Positions 1 through 7,237 of a stretch of DNA of 64,000 bases are shown here, in pieces. The position numbers and the translations under genes were made by a program. This DNA is from DASSUW01 sp963849695 (GTDB lineage: Bacteria; Actinomycetota; Thermoleophilia; Solirubrobacterales; Solirubrobacteraceae), in contig CAWKIT010000004.1 in assembly GCA_963849695.1 (NCBI GenBank), positions 62,001 through 126,000 of the forward strand, written 5' to 3'. The stretch's first letter is position 1. Each line of letters starts with the position of its first letter. The notes below the pieces were generated by a model that saw only the letters and a list, made by a program, of their open reading frames with translations, did no database searches and was not told where the DNA came from.

Positions 1-486
1 GGTTCCAGCTTGGGGCACGTAGAACAGATGCCAGCGCAGCCGGTTCTGCGCGCGTGTGCGCTCGGCCAATAGGTCCTCGAGGTGGTAGGCTAGCAGGCGG
101 ATCTCTATCGCGCGCTAGTCTAAGAAAGAGACGGGGAAGCGCTAGAGGCCATCGCGCAGGACGGCGCGAAGATAGAGAGCGCGTCGATCTGATCAGATTT
201 GCGGGCTCGCGCTGGCCGCGCCGGGACTCGCCCATCAGTTTCGGCGGCAAGAGGATCACGCGCTCGCTGGTGGCGATCAGCGCCTGCTAAAGCAGGCGAG
301 AGACATGCCAGTAATCCTCGATCGCCCACACCCGCTCACCGGCCAGCGCGCGCGCCCACCACAGCGCAGACGATGACAGGCATCATCGGCGCAGATCATG
401 CACTCACGCACCACCGCGCCGGTACCGCCGTCAACGGCCACCAGCGCAAGCGAGCTCTTGTGAGTGTCAGCCACGATCACGATCAT
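1..486 (-). pseudogene. IS110-family transposase remnant, N-terminal half, cut by window edge
   Basis: On the minus strand, translation from 486 begins MIVIVADTHKSSLALVAVDG, the typical RuvC-like DEDD start of IS110 transposases (first Asp in ADTHK). Later pieces lie in other frames: ERVWAIEDYWHVSRLL with the Glu motif (about 300-345), then SDQIDALS (about 170-195), and EIRLLAYHLEDLLAERT running into RAQNRLRWHL (about 2-106). An in-frame TAG after RLL and at least two frame changes separate them, so the gene cannot make an intact protein. The rest of the gene lies beyond base 1. A functional element is unlikely; family identity is clear from the motifs. Confidence 0.8.
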
Positions 487-588
487 GCACACCGTCCCTT
501 CCTGCAGATAACCCGTCGAAGCGACCTCAGGCGGACACGCCTCAGTGGGGGCAGATGCCAGGCACATCAGGTAACGCCGTCATACTAG

Positions 589-720
589 GAAGGAGACAGA
601 AGATACAAAGTTGGAAAGTTAGATAACAAGGTAGATATAAGGATAGAAAGTAAGTAAGTAGAAGATGAGGAGAATAAAAGAAGGAAGGAAGTAAAAGTAA
701 GAAAAAGAAAGTGAATGATG
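589..720. repeat. Low-complexity polypurine, C-poor tract
   Basis: About 130 bases on the plus strand are almost entirely A and G with some T and only a few C residues, made of short units such as AAGGA, AAGTA and GATAA. The composition is wholly unlike the GC-rich surroundings. It starts roughly where the IS110 leader should end and stops just before the inverted repeat at 722. It could be an insertion scar, a foreign fragment or an assembly artefact. Confidence 0.6.
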
Positions 721-721
721 A

Positions 722-1041
722 GGCTGGGTGGGGAAGCGGCGGAGCGGCCCGCGCGGCCGGGCCGTCGGCGCCGTGGCCGGGTTTGGGCGTTGTGGGAATC
801 TCCAATGCGGTGCTGTGCTGGCTGGGTGTCGTTTATCGACAGTAGGGCAGCACAGCTCGCCTCGAACCGCGCCCCACCGACTGGTGCAGCGCTCGGAACG
901 CCCTTCCCGAGCGCTGTCGGCGTGGGTTTGTGCGCGATCGCCGGCCCGGTTGCCGGCTCCCGTTGTAGAAATCCACAACGAGACCGTCGCGGACGCTCTC
1001 GGCCGGCCGCGCCGGAGGCGTCGCCACTTCCCCACCCAGCC
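722..1041. repeat. 15-bp perfect inverted repeats bounding a 320-bp segment
   Basis: GGCTGGGTGGGGAAG at 722-736 is exactly reverse-complementary to 1027-1041. The enclosed segment has no supportable gene. The repeat ends begin with the same GGCTGGGT that lies in the arms of the inverted repeat at 18221-18379, so the two may belong to one family of non-coding mobile repeats (MITE-like). Direct target duplications were not visible. Confidence 0.45.
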
Positions 1042-1080
1042 GGGGTTTGCCGGACCAGCCGCGCCCAACCGCGGCCGACA

Positions 1081-1147
1081 TCCAATTCGCTTGGCTAACG
1101 AGGGGTCTGACCCTTCAACTTGCGGCGATGGATCCAAGCGAATCGGA
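1081..1147. repeat. Stem-loop with GGGGTCTGACCC core
   Basis: TCCAATTCGCTTGG (1081-1094) pairs with CCAAGCGAATCGGA (1134-1147) at 13 of 14 positions. The loop carries GGGGTCTGACCC (1102-1113), a slightly decayed copy of the palindrome also found at 39554 and 47200. This arrangement resembles REP-type extragenic palindromes. Confidence 0.5.
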
Positions 1148-1259
1148 CTGGTCCCGCCCGATCTTCGACCACGTCGAAGCCGTACATCGCGAGGCCGCGG
1201 CGGCGGGCTGACCGCCTTCGTCGAAGCCGACCCGACCGGCCCCGCTAGCGTGGACCGCC

Positions 1260-1556
1260 ATGCCCACGCTCCTGCTTGCCGCCGGCGAGAGCGGCGGGGT
1301 CGGCTTCCAGCTCATCCAGGTCGCCGGCTCCCTGCTGATCCTCGCCGGCTTCGCCGCCGCCCAGGCCGGCCGGCTGTCGATCGACAGCATGAGCTACCTG
1401 GTCCTCAACTTCGTCGGCTCGGCGATCCTCGCCACCCTGGCCTGGATCGACCGGCAGTGGGGGTTCCTGCTGCTCGAGGGCGTGTGGGCGGTGGTGTCGC
1501 TCTGGAGCCTGATCCAGCTCATGCGCGGCCGCGCGCCGACGGCCCCGGGCCACTGA
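1260..1556 (+). CDS. CBU_0592-like small membrane protein
   Basis: A 98-residue protein with about three hydrophobic segments. The order GFQLIQVAGSLLILAGF, then SYLVLNFVGSAILATLA, then a C-terminal WGFLLLEGVWAVVSLWSL stretch is characteristic of the CBU_0592 membrane-protein family, whose function is unknown. The start ATG at 1260 follows the gene-free region, so it is probably first in its transcript; the UPF0104-like gene begins 16 bases after its stop and may be co-transcribed. Length and motif order match the family. Confidence 0.8.
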   Translation: MPTLLLAAGESGGVGFQLIQVAGSLLILAGFAAAQAGRLSIDSMSYLVLNFVGSAILATLAWIDRQWGFLLLEGVWAVVSLWSLIQLMRGRAPTAPGH

Positions 1557-1572
1557 CACCCGACCGTACCCT

Positions 1573-2571
1573 GTGGTCGTGCCCCTCGCCTCGCTCGGCG
1601 ACTCCTTCTCGGCCTTCTTCGACGCGGTCGGCGACTTCTTCGGCAGCGTCGCCGCGATCCAGTGGCTCGCGCTGCTCCCCGCGCTGTGCGCGTTCCTGAT
1701 CTATCTCACCCTGCGCGCGCGGGCCGCGTTCAACATCCTGCGCGCCGCCTATCCCGACGAGCGGATCCAGTTCCGCTTCATCTGGGGCGCCTACGTCGCC
1801 GCCTACGGCTTCAACAGCGTCGTGCCCGCCCGCGGCGGCGACGTCGTGCGGCTGTTCCTGACCAAGACCAGCGTCCCGCACTCGAGCTACCCGGCCGTCG
1901 CCTCCGCCTTCGCGGTCGAGCTGATCTTCGACCTCTGCATGGCGGTGCCGATCCTGGCCTTCGCATTCAGTCAGGGCGTGTTCCCGAAGCCGCCCGACTT
2001 CTCCCAGCTGCCCGCGTTCGACCTCGCGTTCTTCGCCTCCCACCCGCGCTTCACGCTGTTCCTGCTGACCCTGCTCGGCATCGCCACCATGGCGGCCTTC
2101 GCCCTGCTGAGCGCGCGCGTGCGGGCGTTCTGGGAGCGCGTGCGGCAGGGCCTGACGGTCCTGTTCGACCGCCGCCGCTACTTCCGCGAGGTGTTCGCGG
2201 TCCAGTTCGCGGGCTGGCTGTTCCGCTTCACGGCCTTCTACCTGCTGCTGACGGCGTTCAACGTCGGTGGCTCGGTGCGCAACGTGCTGCTCGTCCTCGG
2301 CGTGAACGCGGTGGCGGCGCTGGTCCCGTTCACGCCCGGCGGCGCCGGCGTGCAGCAGGCGCTGCTGGTGAAGGTGTTCGCGGGGACCGCGACCGGCGCG
2401 ACGGTGGCGGCCTACTCGGTCGGGCAGCAGATCGCGATCGCGGTCTTCACGTTCTGCGTCGGCTTCGGCGCGCTGGTCTTCATCTTCAACATCCGCTCCT
2501 TCAAGCAGGTCATCGCGCAGGGGCGCGCGGCCCGCTCGAACGAGGAGGCCCAGGAGCCGGCAGCCGCCTAA
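1573..2571 (+). CDS. Lysylphosphatidylglycerol synthase TM-domain / UPF0104-like membrane protein
   Basis: A 332-residue polytopic protein with seven to eight hydrophobic segments. It has the two family signatures FNSVVPARGGDVVRLFL (about 80-96) and LVPFTPGGAGVQQALLV (about 252-268), as in the flippase-like integral membrane domain of MprF and the AglD/UPF0104 family. It lacks the cytosolic aminoacyl-transferase domain of MprF, so a role in lipid or glycan-lipid transfer is only inference. The start is GTG at 1573 or GTG at 1579. The C-terminal tail is hydrophilic. Confidence 0.82.
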   Translation: MVVPLASLGDSFSAFFDAVGDFFGSVAAIQWLALLPALCAFLIYLTLRARAAFNILRAAYPDERIQFRFIWGAYVAAYGFNSVVPARGGDVVRLFLTKTSVPHSSYPAVASAFAVELIFDLCMAVPILAFAFSQGVFPKPPDFSQLPAFDLAFFASHPRFTLFLLTLLGIATMAAFALLSARVRAFWERVRQGLTVLFDRRRYFREVFAVQFAGWLFRFTAFYLLLTAFNVGGSVRNVLLVLGVNAVAALVPFTPGGAGVQQALLVKVFAGTATGATVAAYSVGQQIAIAVFTFCVGFGALVFIFNIRSFKQVIAQGRAARSNEEAQEPAAA

Positions 2572-2581
2572 GTGGAGACCA

Positions 2582-2845
2582 CTAAGAAAGCCCTTGGCGC
2601 GCCTCGCGCACCAGCGTGACGGCCTCGGGGAAGACGGTCGCCATAACCGCGCGGACCTGCTTGGCCTGCTCCTCGGCGTTGCCCTGCAGGTTGACGCGGT
2701 TGATCGCGGCGACCGTCATGTCGACCGCCAGCTTGATCGCGTTGTCGGCCCAGGCGAGGTTCTGGGTCGACTGCATCTGCTCGGCCATCTCCTGCAGGCG
2801 CTTCTGAAAGTCAGGGTCGTTGAAGAAGCCTCCGAAGCCTTCCAT
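2582..2845 (-). CDS. Small conserved-looking protein of unknown function
   Basis: An 87-residue, mainly helical, soluble-looking protein that begins MEGFGGFFNDPDFQKRLQEM and continues with amphipathic stretches (AVDMTVAAINRVNLQGNAEE). No catalytic motif or signal peptide is visible. It faces the UPF0104-like gene tail to tail with a 10-base gap and lies 10 bases downstream of the CBS gene on the same strand, so it is probably co-transcribed with that gene. I do not recognise the family. Confidence 0.6.
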   Translation of the reverse strand: MEGFGGFFNDPDFQKRLQEMAEQMQSTQNLAWADNAIKLAVDMTVAAINRVNLQGNAEEQAKQVRAVMATVFPEAVTLVREARQGLS

Positions 2846-2855
2846 TCAACTGATG

Positions 2856-3305
2856 CTACCCACCGCCGCGCTCGTGGAAGAAGAAGTCCGGCATCACCGC
2901 ACGGGTGACGCGGGCCGAGAGCTGGCTGGTCAGCTCGGCGTCGCCGGTGCGCGAGGTCAGGTCGTCGAGCGTGACGATCCCGGTCAGCCGGCCGCCGTCG
3001 ACCACGACCAGGCGCCGGATCCCGTGGCGGACCATCAGCTCGCCCGCCTCCTCGACGTCCATGCCGGGCTCGGCGGTGATGACCGGCGACGAGGCATGGT
3101 CGGCGACGTGGTCGCCGAAGTCGCGCCCGTCGGCGATCACCGACAGCGCAAGGTCGCGGTCGGTGACGAACCCGATCGGCCGTGAGTCGTTCACCAGCAC
3201 GACCGAGCCGACGTTGCGCTCGCGCATCAGCTCAGCGATCTCGCGCACCGTGCGCTGCGGCGCGGCGGTGACCACCGACTCGGTCATGACCTCCCGGATC
3301 AGCAC
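2856..3305 (-). CDS. Tandem CBS-domain protein
   Basis: About 149 residues holding two CBS motifs: residues 1-60 (VLIREVMTESVVTAAPQRTV, then GSVVLVNDSRPIGFVTDRDL) and 70-125 (SPVITAEPGMDVEEAGELM, RRLVVVDGGRLTGIVTLDDL). CBS pairs bind adenine nucleotides and act as energy-sensing modules; no fused effector domain is present here. The GTG at 3305 is chosen because the frame upstream lacks homology and would run through the divergent small gene. The promoter must lie in the short divergent gap to 3331. Confidence 0.82.
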   Translation of the reverse strand: MLIREVMTESVVTAAPQRTVREIAELMRERNVGSVVLVNDSRPIGFVTDRDLALSVIADGRDFGDHVADHASSPVITAEPGMDVEEAGELMVRHGIRRLVVVDGGRLTGIVTLDDLTSRTGDAELTSQLSARVTRAVMPDFFFHERGGG

Positions 3306-3330
3306 GCGCGCGAGTCTACAATCGCGCGCC

Positions 3331-3543
3331 GTGGCGCACCGCACCCCGACGCAGCTCGCGATGCAGCGCCGGATCGAGGCGCTCATCCGCCTCGCGGCGC
3401 CGGCGCTCGACGTCGTCCTCTTCGCCGGCGAGCAGGTCTCGCGGGTGGCCGGCCGCAACCAGATCGATCCCGACCCGCCCCGCCGCCTCGGCGACCGCTC
3501 CGCGCGCACGCCGCTCAGCGGTCCTCCCGACGGGGCGCACTAG
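3331..3543 (+). CDS. Short conserved-looking protein
   Basis: GTG start at 3331 gives a 70-residue product with a helical core, MQRRIEALIRLAAPALDVVL followed by FAGEQVSRV, and a proline/arginine-rich tail. It is divergent from the CBS gene (25-base gap) and 10 bases upstream of the membrane gene at 3554. I believe similar short proteins occur in related actinobacteria, but this is recollection rather than a search result. Function unknown. Confidence 0.5.
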   Translation: MAHRTPTQLAMQRRIEALIRLAAPALDVVLFAGEQVSRVAGRNQIDPDPPRRLGDRSARTPLSGPPDGAH

Positions 3544-3553
3544 GATCGAGGCC

Positions 3554-4472
3554 GTGGCCGCGGTCACCGACAACGCTCGAGAGCAGCAGCTCGCCTGGGA
3601 GGCGCGCCAGCGCCCGCGCGCCGGCGCGGCCGCGATCCTCGCCGGCCTGCTCGCCCTTGCGGGGCCGCTGTGGCGGGCGCTCGCGCTTCGCGACGCGCCG
3701 CCGGCCGGCTTCCTCGAGTCGCTCACCCAGGCCTTCCAGAGCGGCCCGATCGGGCGCGAGGCCAGCGTCAAGATCGCGACCTACGAGTACTTCCAGGACA
3801 ACGCGTTCGCGCTGATCGGCTCAGGCGTGGTCGACGCGCTCGGTCTGCTGGCGCTCGCCTGGCTCGTGACCTTCCTGGCCGCCGCCACGCGCGCCCGGCG
3901 GCCGGAGTTCATCCGCTTCGCGGTCTACATCACGCTCGTCGGCGGCGTCCTCTTCGCGATCTCCGCGGTGCTCGGCCCGGTCGGCACCGTGCTCGCGGTC
4001 TCCGACTTCCTGGACGGGCCGAGGACGGTCGACGACGCGCGCGACATCGGCGGCAGCTCGCTGCTGATCACCGCTTCGCTGCTGCGTCAGATCGGCCCGC
4101 TGGCGGTCGTCGCGGGCCTGTTCCTGGTCTCCCTCAACGCCATGCGCGTCGGGCTGCTGACGCGCTTCCTCGGCATCCTCGGCGTGATCGGCGCGGTGCT
4201 GATGATCCTGCCGCTGATGCCGCTGCCGGTGGTCCTCGTCGTTCTGGAGCATCGCGGTCGGGCTGATGCTGCTGGGCGTCGGGACGATGCCGCCGGCGTG
4301 GCGCACCGGCGAGGCCGAGCCGTGGCAGACCGCGATGCAGGGCGCGCAACGCCGCCGCGCGCAGGAGGACCGCAAGCAGGGCATCACCCGCCCGGAGCCC
4401 GAGCCGCAGCCGGTCCCGGCCGCGCGCCCGCACTCCTCCTCGAAGAAGCGCAAGCGCAAGCGCCGGGGCTAG
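3554..4472 (+). CDS. Polytopic membrane protein, frame broken near 4236
   Basis: The frame from GTG 3554 encodes about 227 residues with four to five membrane segments (AGAAAILAGLLALAGPL; VVDALGLLALAWLVTFLAA; FAVYITLVGGVLFAISAVLG; FLGILGVIGAVLMILPLMPL). The sequence then continues naturally in the +1 frame as FWSIAVGLMLLGVGTMPPAW to a basic C-terminus (KKRKRKRRG) and a stop at 4472. One extra base between 4231 and 4243 explains the break. Beyond it the original frame stays open for a long way but is antisense to the symporter gene and is not a protein. The family is not firmly recognised. Confidence 0.65.
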
Positions 4473-6196
4473 CGGGCAACGGCCGGCTCCTCGTCGGGCT
4501 CGAGCCCGAGGCCCAGGCCCTCGGGCGCGTGCAGCGCGAGCAGCTGGGCGTCGGTTTCGCGGCGGCCGGACCGGTCGCTCAGGGAGACGGCGACCATCAC
4601 CGCGAACGCCACCGGGACCGAGAGCACGGCCGGCTGGGTCAACAGCGCGTTCACGGTCGGGTGGCCGCCCTCGAGCGCGAGGCCCGTGAAGATCGCGCCC
4701 GTGGCGACCGCCGCGCCGACCAGCAACCCCGCGCCGGCGCCGCGCGCGGTCAGGCCCTCCCACCAGATCCCGAGCAGCAGCAGCGGGCAGAACGTGCTCG
4801 CCGCGAGCGCGAACGCCCATCCGACCAGCACCGAGATGTCGAGCCCGCGCGCCACCAGCGCCAGCGCGACCGGCGCCACCACGCCGCCGAGCGCCGCGAG
4901 CCGGAACCGTCGCCGCCGTGCTCCGACGCCGGCCGCCCCGCCGCGCCACAGATCGAACGAGATCGTGCCGGCGACGGACACCATCAGCCCCGAGGCGGTC
5001 GACATGAACGCGGCGAACGCGCCCGCCGCCACCAGCGCGCCGAGCAGCTCGCCGCCCAGCCCCGGCCACGCCGCCTCCGGCAGCGCCAGCACCACCGAGT
5101 CGGTCTCGCCGGTCAGGTACAGCTCCGGCACCAGGACGCGCCCCAGCATGCCGTACACGATCGGGAACGCGTAGAACATCGCCAGCAGGCCGAGCACGCG
5201 CACGGTCGTACGCCGCGCCGCCGGCCCGTCCGGGTTGGTGTAGAAGCGGACGAGGATGTGCGGCAGCCCCATGGTGCCGAGGAAGGTGGCCAGCAGCAGC
5301 GAGTAGACGAACACCGGCGAGGTCGGCCCGCCGCTCTCCACCGGGCGTGCCCAGTCCTCGCCGGTCTGGGCCTCGATCCCGTCCGCCACCGGCACCACGG
5401 CGCCCGGCGGCAGCGCGATCTCGCCTGCCGGCAGCACGCGCTCCTCGTCCTCGGCCGCGGTCGCGGGCGCGCCGTTCACGGTGTACGTCGTCGCCTCGGG
5501 GAACGTCACCTGCTGCGGTGCTTCGAGCTCCACCACGAGCCCTTCGTCGCCGGCGCGCGGGAGCTCCTGGCCGAACATCGCCGCGCGCTCGGGGAGCCCG
5601 CCGAGGTGAATCAGCAGCAGGCACGCCGGCAGGGCGATCGCGAACGTCTTCATCCAGTACTGGAAGGCCTGCACGTACGTGATCCCGCGCATGCCGCCGG
5701 ACGCCACGTTGAGCGCCACCACCACGCCGACCGCCACCACGCCGAGCCAGTACGGCGCGCCGGTGACCTCGCCGAGCGTCAGCCCGGCGCCCTTGAGCTG
5801 CGGGACGAGGTAGAAGCCGGCGATCAGCAGCACCACCACGGCGGCGAGCACGCGGATCCCCGGCGAGCGCAGCCGCGCCTCCGCGAAGTCGGAGATCGTG
5901 TAGGCCCCGAAGCGCCGCAGCGGGGCGGCGACGAACAGCAGCAGCGCCAGATAGCCGGCCGTGAACCCCAGCGGCAGCCACAGCGCGCCGCTGCCGAGCT
6001 TCATCTGCAGGCCCGCGATCCCGAGGAACGAGGCCGCCGACAGGTACTCGCCCGAGATCGCGGCCGCGTTCCACCACGGCGTGATCGCGCGCGAGGCGAC
6101 GAACAGGTCCGAGGTCGTGCGGGCGAAGCGGACGCCGTAGATGCCGAGCCCGATCGTGGCCCCGGTGACGGCCAGGATCGCGGCGACCGCGATCAA
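4469..6196 (-). CDS. Sodium/solute symporter, ActP-like (acetate/short-chain monocarboxylate)
   Basis: A 575-residue SSS-family permease with about 13 membrane segments. The family signature ISGEYLSAASFLGIAGLQMK is near residues 48-67, and GLPHILVRFYTNPDG lies in the region that corresponds to GLPHILMRF in ActP. An approximately 80-residue hydrophilic stretch (about 215-295) is inserted before SPVFVYSLLLATFLGTMG. The TTG start at 6196 overlaps the stop of the small subunit gene (TTGA). It is last in a minus-strand operon with that subunit and the LytTR regulator and kinase, so it is probably controlled by them. The exact substrate is inferred from the acs neighbour. Confidence 0.85.
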   Translation of the reverse strand: MIAVAAILAVTGATIGLGIYGVRFARTTSDLFVASRAITPWWNAAAISGEYLSAASFLGIAGLQMKLGSGALWLPLGFTAGYLALLLFVAAPLRRFGAYTISDFAEARLRSPGIRVLAAVVVLLIAGFYLVPQLKGAGLTLGEVTGAPYWLGVVAVGVVVALNVASGGMRGITYVQAFQYWMKTFAIALPACLLLIHLGGLPERAAMFGQELPRAGDEGLVVELEAPQQVTFPEATTYTVNGAPATAAEDEERVLPAGEIALPPGAVVPVADGIEAQTGEDWARPVESGGPTSPVFVYSLLLATFLGTMGLPHILVRFYTNPDGPAARRTTVRVLGLLAMFYAFPIVYGMLGRVLVPELYLTGETDSVVLALPEAAWPGLGGELLGALVAAGAFAAFMSTASGLMVSVAGTISFDLWRGGAAGVGARRRRFRLAALGGVVAPVALALVARGLDISVLVGWAFALAASTFCPLLLLGIWWEGLTARGAGAGLLVGAAVATGAIFTGLALEGGHPTVNALLTQPAVLSVPVAFAVMVAVSLSDRSGRRETDAQLLALHAPEGLGLGLEPDEEPAVAR

Positions 6197-6507
6197 TCGC
6201 GCGGCTCCACGAGGTCGCGAAAGGAGTCCTCGAGCGCCGCGGCCCGGCGGGAGTAGAGCACGGCGATCGCGATGAAGAGCGGGAACGGCGGCCAGGCGAT
6301 GATGAAGATCGGCAGCGGCACGCCGAGCACGAACACGTCCTGCAGGCCCGGCAGCAGGAGCAGCGCCAGCGGCAGCGCCCCGATGAGCGCGCCGAACGTC
6401 ACCAGCGCCACCGTGCTGAGGCCGAGCTGGGCGCGGATCAGGCGCCGCAGGTACAGCCCGCCGTGGGCGGTCGCCTCCGCCAGCTCGTCCCGCGGGGTGC
6501 GGCTCAC
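6193..6507 (-). CDS. Small membrane partner of the ActP-like symporter
   Basis: A 104-residue protein with two clear membrane helices (LSTVALVTFGALIGALPLAL and VFVLGVPLPIFIIAWPPFPL), a short basic N-terminus and an acidic tail. Small two-helix proteins of this kind (DUF485-like and relatives) commonly precede SSS acetate permeases. It starts at GTG 6507, 10 bases after the response regulator gene, and its stop overlaps the symporter start. It is less similar to classic DUF485 than the paralog at 8582. Confidence 0.7.
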   Translation of the reverse strand: MSRTPRDELAEATAHGGLYLRRLIRAQLGLSTVALVTFGALIGALPLALLLLPGLQDVFVLGVPLPIFIIAWPPFPLFIAIAVLYSRRAAALEDSFRDLVEPRD

Positions 6508-6517
6508 GTCTCGGACG

Positions 6518-7237
6518 TCACACGCCCAGCTTCCGGCGCAGCTCGCCGACGTGGCGCCGGGCGATCGGGACCTCGGTGCCGTCCGCCATCACGAGCACGG
6601 CGGTGCCGTTCAGGCGCGGGCGGACCTCGACCGCGCGCCGGAGGTTGACGACGAAGCCGCGGTGGACGCGCACGAAGCCGTGCCCGGCCCAGCGCTCCTC
6701 GAGCTCCGACAGGCGCGCGCGCACGAGGTAGCGGCCCTCGGAGCTGGCCACGCGCACGTAGTCGCCGTGCGCCTGCAGGTAGAGCACGGAAGAGCGCGGC
6801 AGCAGCCGCGTGCCGCCGCCGCGCAGCGCGTCGACCGCCAGCGTCTCGTCGTCCGCGGCGACCGGCTCCTCGGGGGCCGCCCGGCGCGCCGCGCGCTCGA
6901 TCGCCTCGTCCAGCCGCCGACGCGAGACCGGCTTGACCAGGTAGTCGACGGCGGCGACCTCGAACGCGCCGACGGCGGCGTCGTCGAACGCGGACACGAA
7001 CACGATCGCGGGCGAGCGCTCGAACCGCCGCAGCACCCGCGCCAGCTCGAGCCCGTCGAGCCCCGGCATCCGGACGTCGAGGAACACCGCGTCGATCGCC
7101 GCGCCGTCGCCCAGAGCCACCAGCGCCTCCTCGGCCGAGGCCGCCGACTCGACCCGGTCCACGGCCGGCGACGCCTCGAGCATCCGCACCAGGTCCTCGC
7201 GCGCGGGCAACTCGTCGTCGACCGCCAGGACCCTCAT
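6518..7237 (-). CDS. LytTR-family response regulator
   Basis: 239 residues. The receiver domain spans residues 1-120, with acidic pocket VDDE (7-10), phospho-acceptor D54 in VFLDVRMPGL and a conserved Lys in YLVKPVSRRR. A LytTR DNA-binding domain spans about 140-239 (LPRSSVLYLQAHGDYVRV; FVRVHRGFVVNLRRAVEV; MADGTEVPIARRHVGELRR). The ATG at 7237 overlaps the kinase stop (ATGA), so kinase and regulator are translationally coupled. LytTR proteins bind 9-bp direct repeats 12-13 bp apart; such a pair lies at 8455-8484 upstream of the kinase and the second permease operon. Confidence 0.92.
   Translation of the reverse strand: MRVLAVDDELPAREDLVRMLEASPAVDRVESAASAEEALVALGDGAAIDAVFLDVRMPGLDGLELARVLRRFERSPAIVFVSAFDDAAVGAFEVAAVDYLVKPVSRRRLDEAIERAARRAAPEEPVAADDETLAVDALRGGGTRLLPRSSVLYLQAHGDYVRVASSEGRYLVRARLSELEERWAGHGFVRVHRGFVVNLRRAVEVRPRLNGTAVLVMADGTEVPIARRHVGELRRKLGV

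Larger units (their letters stand above)
487..1259. other. Gene-free region rich in repeats
   Basis: About 770 bases hold no convincing gene: open frames here lack family motifs and overlap in several frames at once. Bases 487 to about 588 are probably the left-end leader of the IS110 remnant. It is followed by an AT-rich polypurine tract, a 15-bp inverted repeat pair (722-736 and 1027-1041), a small hairpin at about 965-984 (CGTTGT/ACAACG), and a 14-bp stem-loop pair at 1081-1147. The repeats are listed separately. Confidence 0.6.

Noticed and set aside
728..1699. 323-codon plus-strand frame over the gene-free region
   Set aside because: It crosses two inverted repeats and overlaps the CBU_0592-like gene out of frame; no conserved motif.
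4134..6077. Long minus-strand frame of 647 codons
   Set aside because: It is out of frame with the symporter gene and consists of Arg/Gly/Ala-rich shadow sequence typical of high GC.
4241..6256. Continuation of the frame that starts at 3554, giving a 900-residue product
   Set aside because: After about 4236 it has no family features and is antisense to the conserved symporter; the true protein continues in the next frame to 4472.
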